Part shown: positions 47,901-60,058 of the stretch, piece by piece
Position numbering within the stretch: the stretch's first letter is position 1
How the letters are laid out: each line of letters opens with the position of its first letter
Assembly: GCA_013397845.1 (NCBI GenBank)
Contig: VZTG01000081.1
Coordinates: 124,001-188,000, forward strand
DNA from: Melanocharis versteri
Taxonomy: Eukaryota > Chordata > Aves > Passeriformes > Melanocharitidae
DNA: 64,000 nt
Direction of reading: 5' to 3'
Notes under the pieces: model-generated
What the model saw: the letters and a program-made list of their open reading frames with translations, nothing else
The model's database searches: none
Told to the model about the DNA's origin: nothing
Program-made: the position numbers and the translations under genes

Positions 47901-50900
47901 CTGGAGCATTACGGGGAAATTGGACCTCTGTGGAGGTGAAGCCTTGGAGATGGATAATGGCAGGGACAAGCTGTTAAGGGCTTTTTGTCCTTCTGTGGGC
48001 AGCAAAAGTCTCTTTTCTCTTTCAAGATAACCTGAGAGGAGCAGGACTGTGGGCTCACTCCATTTGTCAAGTGATTCTTTTAAATGTATTTAAATACTTT
48101 TACAGCCGCTGTTAATGAAACTTTGGTGACCCCGGGGCTCCTGAGGGAATCCATCTGCATCTAAGTGATGGAAAATGAACTCGTTAATGGCTGGGCCCTG
48201 CTTAGTCAATATAGGATATCGATCCCTGGTGATGAAGGGCTGGATGGGAAGGGGCTTGGCTAAATGGGCTTTATCCTCGGGATGAGCAGGGATGGGTGGG
48301 CAGTGATTGATGAAGGGCTGGGAAAACGCCTCATTTTCCCTGCTAACTGCAGGGATTTAGGAGGGCCTGCCGAACTGAGGTGGCGGTGCCTGAAGGACGA
48401 GTGGAAGGGCTGTTCAAGATGGGATTGCAATCTCTCTGCTCTGCTTCTGCACTGCCTGGCTCCAGGGCGTCTCCTCGCCCCACTTTGCCAGAAACTTGGG
48501 ATGTCCCAGTTTCCCCCTGCGTGAAGGAGAGATGTCTCCCCCAAACCACCCAGCCCTGCTCCCAGCAAATCTAATTTCCTCTTGTCACAGCGGATTCAGC
48601 ATGGGCAGGGAGATTAGATATGGATAAGGCAGGAGATAAAGGCTGGCACTTCCAGAAAGCCATGGGGGCCTGCATCCCCTGGGAAGTGCTCCGATGCAAT
48701 TTGGAATGTTTCTCATCACCTGATGGGAGTTATTTTGGGGGAAGGGCTTGTCCTGGTCTTGCCTTTGGGCTGACAAACTCCCCTGATGTCTTTGTCCTGT
48801 TGCCCGTCATTGAGGGAAACAAAGGAGAAAATCATACCTGGAAATTTGGGAACCTGCTGCAGGAAATGGGAATTCCCTGTGTGGCTGTGCCAACACATTG
48901 CTCAAAGGGAAAGGAATGAGACGGGGGAGGGATGACAGGTTAGAAGAGGGAATGGGGAACCAAAACCATATTTTGGATGCTTTTTAGGTGCAGTCCTCCT
49001 ACAAACACTGGCAAAAATGGTGTTGGGTCTTTTAAGAGCACTGATTCAGCCTTTCATCTCTCCCACAGGGCAAAACACGGAGCAGGGAGCTGGGAACAGA
49101 GCTCCAGACAGAGAAAATTGGTCGTGTTCTGCTGATATCCACGGGGTGATGCTGATTTTCATTCCAGCGAGATCAGAACAGCAGGGCTGGCTGGGCTTTG
49201 CTCAGGGTCCCTCTGCTCTGTCTCCGGGGGATCCCCCTCATTTAGAGGGATTGTAAGGAAAAAAGGCAAGTTTGGAAAAGTCAGCAAAAGCTTGCTGGCT
49301 CTGAAGCAGCTCTGGATGTCTGCAAAGGGCTTTGGGATCTGCAGTGGGCAGAGCCGAGCAGTTTTATGAGGATGGGATGGTGCTGTGGCCTCCAGGGGTT
49401 CCTGCATCCCCTGGGTCACATCCAGAGCTGATAAAAGCTGGGAGAACTGGGCTGATTTATGGCCACTGAAGATCAGCTGCAGCAGGCCCACGAGAGCATT
49501 TGACGAACACTCTGCTCTCTCTCCTCTCTCTCCACTTGCCTTCAGTCACTAAAATCTGCTTCATTAACAAACTCTCCCTAATCACTGCTCCTGAGCAGCC
49601 GAGCACTCTGCCCACTGGGGCTCTGCGTGGAGCTCCTTCCCAAGGATTTTTCCAGCCAATATAACACACACTGTAATGACTTTGCTTCTCCTTAGCCAGT
49701 TGTTGGAGGACGTGGAGCAGCGGCTCTGCACAGTGGCTGAATGTTAGCTGAGAATCTGCTGACATCCTGAGCAACCAGACATCTTCCTTCCCTGGAAAGG
49801 GGGTGGTCTTTCAGCTAAAAAAAAAAGGAAATTTGAGTCGGGGAGCTGGTGGAGGTGATGCTCCAGCTTTTAGGGCTGTCATGGAAAAAGTATAAGGGTC
49901 TTTAAGGATTTCATTTTTGTGTCTTCAGAAGAAAAACTCTTCCAGAAAATGCTATTTTTTTCCTGATCTGGAAGCAATTAGATTGTGAGGGAGGGAAAGA
50001 CGGGCATGGAAAAGAGCAGGTTCAGGCCTGGAACGACACTCAGGATTTGTGCTCAGCAGCATCTGTCAGTGCCGGGCCTGTACCCCACGGGTGACAGAGC
50101 CCCTCTCCCAGCCCTGGATCCGACACGCAGAGCATCTCTGGAGCTGTTCTATTCCCATCCTGGCGTGGAGCCATCTGTGTGAGACGTCAGAGTCTCCCCC
50201 TCGCCGCCCCTTCCAGCAGCGCCTTTGCCGTGGGGAGCCGGGCGCTCGCCGCGGTGCCGGGGGAGCAGCCCAGCCAGCCTCACATCCCGTGGGCGGCTTG
50301 TTTTCCATCCTTCCCACCCTCCCGGTGATGAGGAGGCCTATTTTTCTCCCCTTCCATGCGCAGAAATAGCTCGCGCCTGTCGTAAATCACCTCGGCTGCA
50401 GATGGTGAGTCACTGGTTGATCAAAGGCGAGACCCTTTTCTGGGTCTGGGAGGAAGAGTAGATGCTTCAATAAATCATTAGGAATCAGCAGCAAAGAGTT
50501 TCCCTTGGGTCTGAGGAGAAAACCTCGCCACCCCCTCCTTTGTCCCTGTGCCCCTGGCGTAAATCACGGATTTTAGTGCCATGAGTGGGGACACCTGATT
50601 TAGGATCCCTGTCACAGCCATTCCTGGGCGCTGGGCAGGACTTTGCTGCCCTAACTGTCAAATCTGGACAGCAGCAAGGGGACAGGCACTGTGGCCGAGA
50701 GGGACAGGTGTGCCAGGAGCAGGGAATGAGAAGGGACAGAGTGCTGGCATGTGCCACTCAGCAGCAGAGAACAAGAGGAGAAACGCAGAGTCCAGCGGGA
50801 TCAGCGTCAGCGGGGCACAGACGTGACAGGAGCTGGCATGGAGGTGACAGCCTGTGACAAAACTGTGTCGGGACCCAGGACACCACAGCGGGCACCTGTG

Positions 50901-50950
50901 GCAGGGTGGGAACCAGACCAGGAGTGCCACGGCAGCGGGGAGGGGAGGAA
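44969..50950. other. Upstream intergenic sequence, no gene seen
   Basis: Several AT-rich, repeat-free stretches (48055-48200, 47330-47400, 50395-50500) alternate with ordinary DNA. Chance open frames reach about 170 codons and none resembles a known family. Confidence 0.5.
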
Positions 50951-51042
50951 TCCCTCATCCCTCATCCCTCATCCCTCATCCCTCATCCCTCGTCCCTCAT
51001 CCCTCGTCCCTCATCCCTCATCCCTCGTCCCTCGTCCCTCAT
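50951..51042. repeat. 7-bp minisatellite (13 copies)
   Basis: Thirteen head-to-tail copies of tccctca, four of which carry G at the last base (tccctcg). There are no length changes. Because 7 is not a multiple of 3, all three frames read the same heptapeptide. Confidence 0.95.
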
Positions 51043-52418
51043 GCCATTCCTCTGCCAGCCTCGTGGCGATGGTGCCCTGCCCAGGAGAGGGGATGGGTCT
51101 CACAGGAGCAGAGGATGGTGAGAGAGCTGCCAGGGAGAAGGGAAGGACCTGGAGTTGTTCCTGAGCCCTGAACGCTCCTTCCCTCTCCTGCCTGCCCCCA
51201 GCCAGCCTCTCCGGGAAGGAAGAGACATCAATGGCTCTTGAGGCAGAGACTCCTCCGAAAGCCGAGCAGATGAAGGGTTTGCCATCTGTGAACAAGTTGT
51301 TCTGATTGAATTAGAGAACATTTAACATTTACAGATAATTAGAAACAGCCACCCATTACAAAGGCAGCGGAGGGAAGGGGAGCTTTTGAAAGGCGATTGG
51401 AAGCTCCTTGACACATCAGCCAGGGGAGCTTTTCAGACACAACTTCTGAGCCTTTCCAAGTGCTTTGTGCTCCTTACATCCCTGCTTCTTGGGAGCCAAG
51501 AATCTCTCCCTGTCTCTCCCTTCCGTCCTCCCCATTACTTTTTAACTGCCTTTTGCCTTTTTCTGCCATCCAGCACTCAGCCAGTTCCTCTCTGGGAGGT
51601 TTTAGCAGGGTTTCCTCTTTGGTCCCATACTGGGCCGTCAGCTGTGAAGCAAAAGGGAAGGAAATTTGCTTTTCTGCTCCATTACTGTCACAATTCCTTT
51701 GGTCTGGAGTTGGGCTGTGCAGCCGTGGGGAGGGACAGCCCTGAATGCAGAGGCTCCTGTGCTATCCTGACCTCTGCAGGAGAGACCTGGACCTAAAGCT
51801 GGTTAGTATTTTTATTTCTCAAACTCTATTACAGAGCAAGATAAATACCTTTATAATAGAAAAAAAAATTAATATTTTTGGTTGTAGATTAAAAAAATTT
51901 AGTAAAATATGTAAAATACTCTCTTTTATGCTCAAAAATACATTCTCCTCTTTTTATCCTTGTGCTTCCTTAATATGTTTTTACATCAACAGTATTAAGA
52001 AAAGCACGTTTGCCATCCTTTTCTTTTGAGCACCAAAGAAGCTCAAATTCCCCAAAACACAAAAAGAGATGATTTCCCTCCCAAATTTCCTCTGAAAAAG
52101 AACTGGCATTTCTAAAGCAGCTCGAGCAGTAATTGCCTCACAGCAGTGCTGGTAATTTCCCCGCATCTGCTGCAGAGAGATACCCAAGGGGTGAAGCCAT
52201 AAAGCTGCAGCTGCCCTTTGGCTGGAAGGAGCCTCAGTGATGGTTTTTGGGCAGCAGATCCAAGGCTTGGCCTCTGCTCCCGGAGCCACGGGCAATTCCA
52301 GGAGCAGAGCCACGGGGTCCCGATGGGAGTGCTGTGCCCTGCAGGAAAGAGAAGCCAGCCAGGGAATGAATAGGTTCGTGTGTTTGTATGCTGTCCTCTT
52401 AGAAGGAAATCAATGCCT
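51043..52418. other. Upstream intergenic sequence, no gene seen
   Basis: 51800-52080 is strongly AT-rich with A and T runs. The rest is mixed. No gene signal. Confidence 0.5.
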
Positions 52419-52578
52419 AGAGAAGTTCTGGATGCCCTGGAGGTGTTCAGATCCAGGCTGGACAGAGCTTGGAGCACCCTGGGATAGTGGAAGGTGTCCC
52501 TGCTCATGGCAAGGGGTGGGACAAAATGGTCTTCAAGCTCCCTTCCAACCCAACCCAACCCATTCCGAGAGTCTGTGA
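52419..52578 (+). mobile_element. CR1 LINE 3' fragment
   Basis: 'agagaagttctggatgccc', 'tggaggtgttcagatccagg', 'gcttggagcaccctgggata', 'ggaaggtgtccctgctcatgg', 'ctcccttccaacccaaccc'. It is a 5'-truncated CR1 3' end with a duplicated 'aaccc' near the tail. Confidence 0.92.
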
Positions 52579-52832
52579 AATGGCGAAGCGAGGTTTTTCC
52601 CACCAAAAAACCTCAGGAATCCTGACTGGGACGCTGATACCGGCACGGGCACAGCTCGTAGCCCATCCCTGTCCCCTCCCCGGCCGGGCTGTCCCCAGCA
52701 GGCGATGCGCAGGGCCCGGACAGACATCTAGTGGCATTTCCTATAACTACAGGCACGCGTGGCTGCCCGGGGGTGCTCAGGAGCCGGGGGGGACGGGGGT
52801 GATGCAGAAACAAACCTCAGCCGTCGGTCTGG

Positions 52833-53626
52833 NNNNNNNNNNNNNNNNNNNNNNNNNNNNNNNNNNNNNNNNNNNNNNNNNNNNNNNNNNNNNNNNNNNN
52901 NNNNNNNNNNNNNNNNNNNNNNNNNNNNNNNNNNNNNNNNNNNNNNNNNNNNNNNNNNNNNNNNNNNNNNNNNNNNNNNNNNNNNNNNNNNNNNNNNNNN
53001 NNNNNNNNNNNNNNNNNNNNNNNNNNNNNNNNNNNNNNNNNNNNNNNNNNNNNNNNNNNNNNNNNNNNNNNNNNNNNNNNNNNNNNNNNNNNNNNNNNNN
53101 NNNNNNNNNNNNNNNNNNNNNNNNNNNNNNNNNNNNNNNNNNNNNNNNNNNNNNNNNNNNNNNNNNNNNNNNNNNNNNNNNNNNNNNNNNNNNNNNNNNN
53201 NNNNNNNNNNNNNNNNNNNNNNNNNNNNNNNNNNNNNNNNNNNNNNNNNNNNNNNNNNNNNNNNNNNNNNNNNNNNNNNNNNNNNNNNNNNNNNNNNNNN
53301 NNNNNNNNNNNNNNNNNNNNNNNNNNNNNNNNNNNNNNNNNNNNNNNNNNNNNNNNNNNNNNNNNNNNNNNNNNNNNNNNNNNNNNNNNNNNNNNNNNNN
53401 NNNNNNNNNNNNNNNNNNNNNNNNNNNNNNNNNNNNNNNNNNNNNNNNNNNNNNNNNNNNNNNNNNNNNNNNNNNNNNNNNNNNNNNNNNNNNNNNNNNN
53501 NNNNNNNNNNNNNNNNNNNNNNNNNNNNNNNNNNNNNNNNNNNNNNNNNNNNNNNNNNNNNNNNNNNNNNNNNNNNNNNNNNNNNNNNNNNNNNNNNNNN
53601 NNNNNNNNNNNNNNNNNNNNNNNNNN
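52833..53626. other. Assembly gap (794 Ns)
   Basis: A run of Ns. Open frames that cross it are artefacts. Confidence 1.
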
Positions 53627-53700
53627 CGGGCAGGGGATGGATGGTGGGCACAGGGAGGGGATGGATGGTGGGCACAGGGAAGGGATGGATGGTGGGCACC
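53627..53700. repeat. 24-bp minisatellite abutting the gap
   Basis: Three copies of a unit containing 'ggatggatggtgggcacagg' with a 24-bp period start at the very edge of the gap, so the array probably extends into the missing sequence. Confidence 0.95.
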
Positions 53701-54070
53701 GCATCCCCGCCGCTCCCCGGGGCCGCTCCACACGTGCCCGCACCCCGGCTGCGAGCATGAGAAAATGCCTCCAAGGGGGTGTCAGACGCAGTTACAGTGA
53801 AACACGATATTTATAACAAAGTGTGGGGGAAGGTGTCACATCACATTACGCTGATGTTCCGGAGCCCGAGACGCGGGGACGGCGCTGCGGAGCGGGGATG
53901 TGGGGAGGGCCAGCAGGCAGCGGGAGGAGTTGGCTCTGCGAACGCTGATTCCTCGCTGGAGCCCACCCCGAGCCGGGTTTTCCCAGGCTCAGGAGAGGAG
54001 GGCAGGTCTCTCGTGGGTGTGCGATCGCCTGGCGGTGTCACTCGGCTCTGCGAGCCACCGTGCCTGGTCC

Positions 54071-55661
54071 TGCGCTGCTTTCCCATGGGGAAAAATGAGC
54101 TCCGGGTACCTCCAGTGACCTTAAACACTGCTCCATTGTAGCTCTTCTGCATGGGCATGTCCCACTCGCTCGTGCGTCAGATGGCTTAGGAGCACAGCCT
54201 TGCTGATAAACCTCGCCTTACCAAGCTGAGATTAAGCGCTGTAATCTTTTGAATAAACAGTTCTTGGGAGAAAGCTGTGTCCCTGCACGCAGCTGGGATT
54301 GCACAACGCCCTCCCTGAAGGATGCGACTCTGAGAGTGCCCAGCTCTTCCCAAAGAAGCCAAGGGCCAGAGCTGCAGTTTCCCTGGATCCTACATGGAAA
54401 TTCCCTCACGCGTTGTACAGAGGGAAGTAGGGGCTCCTACACACACACACGAGCATATTTCTGTGCGTTCATCTCCTGCTCCTTCCCCCTGCCCTGGCAA
54501 CAGCACAGTAAGACGTGGATGCGGTGCAGCACAGCCATCCCAGCCTTCTCTCGGGGCTGATGGCCCGGGAAGAGCTTTTGTCAGCTGCCTTTTGCCCCTC
54601 CTCAAACACGGGAGCATCTCCGGAGGGAGCAGCCAGCACACGGGCAGGCAGAGCTGCTGCTCCTCCCCTCAGGGTCTGGTGGCAGGTAAGGACTGTCCCC
54701 ACAGCGGATGGCTCTGTCCCCATGAGTCCAGGCTCAGGGAAAGTGCAGCTGAGCCCTCCCACCCCTCTCTGCTCTGCCCTGTGGTCCCCTGTGACACACT
54801 CTAAGCCAGCCACGCTGCCCCACAGCCCCTCGTGGGCCAGCTCAGCCTCTGGCCACCCCAGCTCAGCCCTGCTCTTCCCCCCGTTTCTCCCCCCATGCAG
54901 TTTCCTTTCCGGGGACTCAGCTGCTCAGTGCCTGCAGGGATCAATGTTCTCTCCCAGGGTGGTTTGAGGTCAGTTTGAGCATCACAGCTCTGTCCAGAAG
55001 TGGAGACCTCATCACTGCTGGCGTGTCGGTGCCAGCTTTGATTCTCCTGGGAGTGCCACCGGCTGCTCTCTCTTGAGTGCCAGCGTGGGTCGGGGTGACC
55101 TTGGCCCTGTCCTGCCCTCCTGAGGCTGCTTCCAAGTGCCTGCAGCACTGCAGCCGCAGTGCCTGGGTGGGGATGGCAGCGGTGGCTGCAGGAGGGAGGC
55201 TGGGCTCTCCCCGGGAGGGAGCATTCCCTGGGAAAGGCACCAGCTCCTGCCCGCTTTGCAAGGAGAAAGCAAAGATTAATTTTCCCAGGGAAATGCGCAC
55301 TTGACCTCAGCCCTAGGCTGAGCCAACCCTGAACTCTGTCAGGTTCCGCTGTCTGAGGTGACATCAGCAGGCAGAGGTGACATCAACACATCGATGTCCT
55401 TGTTAGATTATCGCTCTGGCTGGGCTCCTTCACTCCAGGCATGAAAAAGAGCCAGGAGAAAAGAGGGATAAGAGCAAGGCTGGCACTTAAACCCCAGAGG
55501 GGAACGGCTGGAGCACCTTGCCAGGTGTGGCCTGTGGTTAGTGGTGGATTTTGGCTGCTTTGGGGAGGGAAAGGTGCTGGAAACATTCAGGGAGAGCCTT
55601 TCAGGAGGTTATAGACTGTGTTATTGTAGAGGGGTGTGCTGGGTGCATTTTGTTTGTATTA
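54071..55661. other. Upstream intergenic sequence, no gene seen
   Basis: Mixed GC-rich DNA without recognisable repeats apart from a short (CA)n at about 54440. Confidence 0.5.
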
Positions 55662-55970
55662 TATGGTCTGGATAACACATCCCTGTTGTTCCCATGATCA
55701 GCATGGTGTGGATAACACACCTCTGTTATTCCCATGATCAGCATGGTCTGGATAACACACCCTTGTTATTCCCATGATCGATATGTTCTGGGTAACACAT
55801 CCCTGTTATTCCCTTGATCATTATGGTCTGGATAACACACCCCTGTTATTTCCATGATCGATATGTTCTGGGTAACACATCTCTGTTATTCCCTTGATCA
55901 GTATGGTCTGGATTACACATTCCTGTTATTTCCATGATCGACATGTTCTGGATAACACCCCCCTGTTATT
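55662..55970. repeat. 40-bp minisatellite with 80-bp higher-order structure
   Basis: Units start at 55662, 55702, 55742, 55782, 55822, 55862, 55902 and 55942 (last one partial). Each has 'tctgg.taacac', 'ctgttatt' and 'ccatgatc' blocks. From the fourth copy two types alternate: 'tatgttctgggtaacac ... ccttgatca' (copies 4 and 6) and 'tatggtctgg ... ttccatgatcga' (copies 5 and 7), so the later expansion copied an 80-bp dimer. Confidence 0.97.
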
Positions 55971-56559
55971 GCCAGCAGAGGAGTGCACAGGCCAGCTGTG
56001 AGAGGTGCTGGAGTGTGACAACCCAGGGAAATCCATCCGCAGAGAACATTTCCCAGCGGGATCACAGAAGGACAAACCATTCAAGCACAGCCAGGGGTCC
56101 CTGCTGGCTCCCTGCACGCCCCACAACGCGGGTGACACATGGTGACCGGGCTGTCTGAGCGCAGACGTCACCTCTGAGGAGGGGTGGCTGTGTCACTGCC
56201 AGCTCTGTGTCACCCTCGCGGCCGTGTGTCACCGCAGAGCGCAGACACACCACGCCTGAGTCAGTTAGCACCAAACTCAGTGCTGGGTCCCGGTCTGGGG
56301 GTGACAGTGGGGGACACGTGTGTGTCCTGGGAGGCACTGGGTGTCCCTGTGCCAGCCCAGCCCTGCCCGGGCCCTGCCCACGGCCATGGCACGAGGCCAC
56401 AGCACGTCCAGCCCGCGGCTGTGGCCACAGCTCCCCTCATGCACAGCTGAAAGGAGGTCGTCCTCGTCCCGCTCCATGCAGTGACTAAGGCAGCCTGGCA
56501 TTTACCCAGGGTTTATTTGGACGCTCCAGAGCCAGCTGCACACATTTTTTTCATTTGCT
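55971..56559. other. Upstream intergenic sequence, no gene seen
   Basis: GC-rich DNA with moderate CpG content. No repeat or gene recognised. Confidence 0.5.
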
Positions 56560-57065
56560 TTTTGTCTGACTTCATGCCCTTTTGGTGATTGCTTATAAAC
56601 TCGGCGCGGAGAAGGGACCAAGGCTCGCCGCTTCCAGGGGAAGGAGGCTCGTGCAGCATCCACCAGAGGCAGCAAGCTGAGAGAGAGAAAAAAAGAAACC
56701 CTCGTGAATTATCTGTCCTGGAAACAGCGTGTTCTTTTTACAATTCCCTTTGACTGTTTAGGGAAAGATTTATCCCCTCCCTTCTCTGACAGCAGAGTTT
56801 GCAGTGCTCCTGTTAAGTTCGGGCCAGCCTGGATTAACTGTGCATCCTCAGTGTCTGATTAGCTCTATTTGCTGTGTTTTTATTGACCTATGCAAGAGGA
56901 AAATCTAGGTCAGGCCAGGCTGATGAGGCTGGAGCTGGCTGTGTAATATAAATCAGTACAAACGAGGCCATCCAGCCGCTGAGCCATCAAATCACGCTCT
57001 GGGGTGGGTCGCCTCCAAAGTGTCCAGGGGACATAATTAGGAACTTTCCCAAGCTGTCAATCAGC
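56560..57065. promoter_or_regulatory. Candidate conserved non-coding element
   Basis: Repeat-free and motif-dense: 'gcttataaactcgg', 'tctgattagctc' and 'ggattaactg' (bicoid/paired-type cores), 'ttttattgacc', 'aatataaatcagtac', 'cataattaggaac', 'tgtcaatcagcc'. AT-rich in a GC-rich setting. Conservation is not testable here. Confidence 0.35.
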
Positions 57066-58609
57066 CAGGAAGCCTGGTTTGGAGGTGGAGGGCAGGGAGG
57101 GTTTTTTTAGGAGCTGCTCTTTGTTTCTGGGTGAGGGGCATTTTATCAGCGAGTGGCTGAAGCGCAGGGATGGCTGCAAATAGCAACGGCCCCTGCCTGG
57201 CTGTGACTCCGTGTTTCTGTGCGCAGAGGAGGGATGGAGACAGCCAAAGCAAGCCTGCAGGGCTGAAATGAGTTTTTCTATGGAAGCAGGAGGGGAGGGA
57301 AGAATTTTTTACCCTTGCTCACAGACCTTATTGATGGCTTTTGCCGTGCACAGCCATGGGGGAAGCAGCGGAGGCTGTGTGCTCCTGGCAGCCCTGAATC
57401 TCGTCTGCCATTGCCACTCCTGGTTTGATTGGATCCAAGCAGGGATCAGCGTGTGACCCACGCTGCAGCTGTGTTACTCACCCTGCTCTGGGGGAGCGAG
57501 CTGGCGGCAATGTTTGTGACAGGCTGATTTCAGCTGCCTCACAAAACCCCTCCACCGCTGGGAAAGCTCTTTGCAGGGAGACAAAGGTGTCTGGTGCTGG
57601 AAGTTTCCAGGCTGGGGAGCAGGGAGCAGCCTCAGCTGGTGCTGTCTGGGGTGTGTGATGTGCAGGGAGTGCGATGTCACACAGCATTAGCTTCACTTCC
57701 AGCAGGGCCGAGGCGCCGTGACGGCTCAGGGGACCACAGAGCCACGCTGGGAGGGGACAGGGGAGCAGCAGGGCCCCGAGCAGGGGTCACACCCCGGAGT
57801 GGGCACTCAGAGAGGGGGTGCCGTGGGCACAGAGGGCAGGGCAGGCTCTCCCTGCTGTCAGGGTTCCCTGCGGGGCTGTCAGAAGGTGCCGCTGGCTTGG
57901 CCTCAGCTCAGCAGAGCAGCCGGCGCGGGAGGCGAGCTCAGGTCAGCGTCACGTTGTGCTGCCAAGAGCCACACATGTGATGGCCAGGCGTCGCCCTGGC
58001 CACGGGGAGGTGGCCCCGGAGAAGGTCACCTGGGTGGGAGGGCTGGTTGGGATCTGCTTTAGGAGGAGCAATGGTCTGGGCAGAGCCGGGCAGGGGGAGC
58101 TCAGCCCTGGGAACAGAGCAGGGAGCGTTCAGTGTGCAGAGGGAGGAGAGCTCCCGCTGTCTGTGGGAATCTCACAGATGTCAGGCCTCAGTGAACCTGC
58201 AGTCCTTTCCCACCTGGAGGGGCCTGGAGGGATTTTGGAATGTGTGGAGCAAGAGCACCTTCAGTGGGACTGTCAGGAAATGCTCTGTTAGGAACAGGGA
58301 GAACCCACCAGCATTTGTACAGCCAGGTACAGCAGTGTCCAGTGCTCTTCCTCTGGGGAAAATCTGATCAGGAAAACAAGAGGAACACCAGGGTTTATGG
58401 AGAGAAAGAGCGAGAGACGTGCTGGGGACGCAAGGAATCCTCCACTGAACCCACTCAGCTGAGTGCACTTCCCAGGATGGAAGTGGGAACCCTGCAGCCT
58501 GCAGCCCCGAGCTGCATTCACTGCAGAGCGGAGCAGCCACCGGGGCGAGCGATGGCCCTGCCTCCCCCGGGCATTGACATTCCCTCCACACGCTGCTCCT
58601 GCCTCCCCT
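57066..58609. other. Upstream intergenic sequence, no gene seen
   Basis: Mostly GC-rich; nothing recognised. Confidence 0.5.
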
Positions 58610-58705
58610 GCTTTATGGCTGTGATTTACTGACGTCACAGGCGCAGCATCACGGAATTGAATTTACGGGAGGCTGAATTTATGATTAGAGAAATTAACCC
58701 TTCGC
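58610..58705. promoter_or_regulatory. Candidate regulatory block with a consensus CRE
   Basis: The palindromic CREB/ATF site TGACGTCA lies at 58630-58637. It is followed by AT-rich sequence with 'tttatgattagag' and 'aaattaaccc'. Whether it works as an enhancer is inferred. Confidence 0.4.
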
Positions 58706-60033
58706 CACTTGGTGCCTCCCCCAGCCCCTTCTGTGTGCACCTCGCTCTGCTCTGCAACACTGACAGAGAGACCCCATGGAAGACCCTAATTCCTGCGGGA
58801 TAGCTGCTCCTCTGGAATGGAGGGATCAGGGAAAGGGTTCTGTGGGAATCTGGGCATCCAAAGTTGCCGGGCTCTGCCCACAGACCTGCAAGCTGGCACT
58901 GCAGCCGCTCCATCAGGCTCCTGTCTGCCCGTTCCATGTTAACAGTCCTCTCCATAATGATGTATTCCCACTTCTGGGTGGTTTCCAAAGCATTCCCAGC
59001 AGGTATTTCTCAGCCTCGCCATCCCCTGCCCCTCCCCTCCGAATTTCCCCCTCTCTCCAGCTGAATTATTGGACAAACTGCGAGACACAGAAGCCAAACA
59101 AAGAAGGAAGGGGAGCAGAAATGTGAGACAATTTACAGGTCACAAGCCAAACTCGCTACAGGACGCAGCTCCACGGCTGAGTTTGTGGCTGGGGGTGTTG
59201 GAATTACTCCATCCTCAGGAGCTAATTTGGGACGTCCTCTGCTCCCTGCCTGGGGAGGAAATGGCTCCTGTACAGAAGGCACTTGTCTGTGACAGATCTC
59301 TTGTAAACAGCATAATAGCTCCGTGTCAGACACGCCGAAGACATCTTTATCAGGTGCTCTGCCAAAGCCCCAGGGGAAGCTGGAGGACAGAGCGTGGTCA
59401 GCAGGGATTTTTCAGGCACAGGCTGGCTGAGATTCCGGCTGCACGGAGCCCTGGCTGAGCCAAGGGCTGGGGCAGAGCGCTGGCTGTTAATAAAAAAGGA
59501 GGTCTGTGTTGTACCTGCAGCATCACACGCCCAGCTGGCTCTCGGCAGAGCAGCTTTGCCCAGGTATTCTCGTCAGAGGCACTAAAGAAAAGATGATATT
59601 AAAACTGGAGCAGGTAGGAGAGCAGGATGGAGAGAGGATTTCCTGCTCTGGGGGAAGGTCAAAGCCTTTTTTTTTTTTTTCCAAAATTAAAATCCTGGCG
59701 CTTTTCATCAATCATCAAAACCCATTTTTATCCGGGCTTAATAACAATGATTCATGTGGGCCTTTTTATATTTTGTTCCCTACTCCTGTACATGTATTCA
59801 CCACCCTTCCCTTCATACCTACAGTCCCCAAATTGTGAGTTTCAAATCTGGAGTGAAAGTGCTGCTGTGTTTCTTTTTCTCTGGGATTGTTGTTGCTTTC
59901 AAATGAACCCTTTGGAGTTTCACCTTCTGCTGGAGGCTGAAACCAGAACAATTTTCGTGGGCATCAGCATTCCTCTGGTGATGTGATTTTTTCTCTCCAG
60001 CCTCTGAAAACCCACACCCCATGTGCCTGTGAG

Positions 60034-60058
60034 TCCATCCATCCATCCATTCATCCAT
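60034..60058. repeat. (TCCA)n microsatellite
   Basis: About six TCCA units with one interruption. Confidence 0.85.

Larger units (their letters stand above)
52600..54070. promoter_or_regulatory. GC/CpG-rich region interrupted by an assembly gap
   Basis: Both flanks of the gap (52620-52832 and 53627-54060) are CpG-rich relative to surrounding intergenic DNA. A CTCF-like core gacatctagtggca lies at 52723-52736. The missing 794 bases probably belong to the same GC-rich element, which could be a promoter or an insulator-type region. Confidence 0.4.

Noticed and set aside
52469..53800. Open frames of 313-443 codons at the gap
   Set aside because: Most of their length is Ns; they are artefacts of translating the assembly gap.
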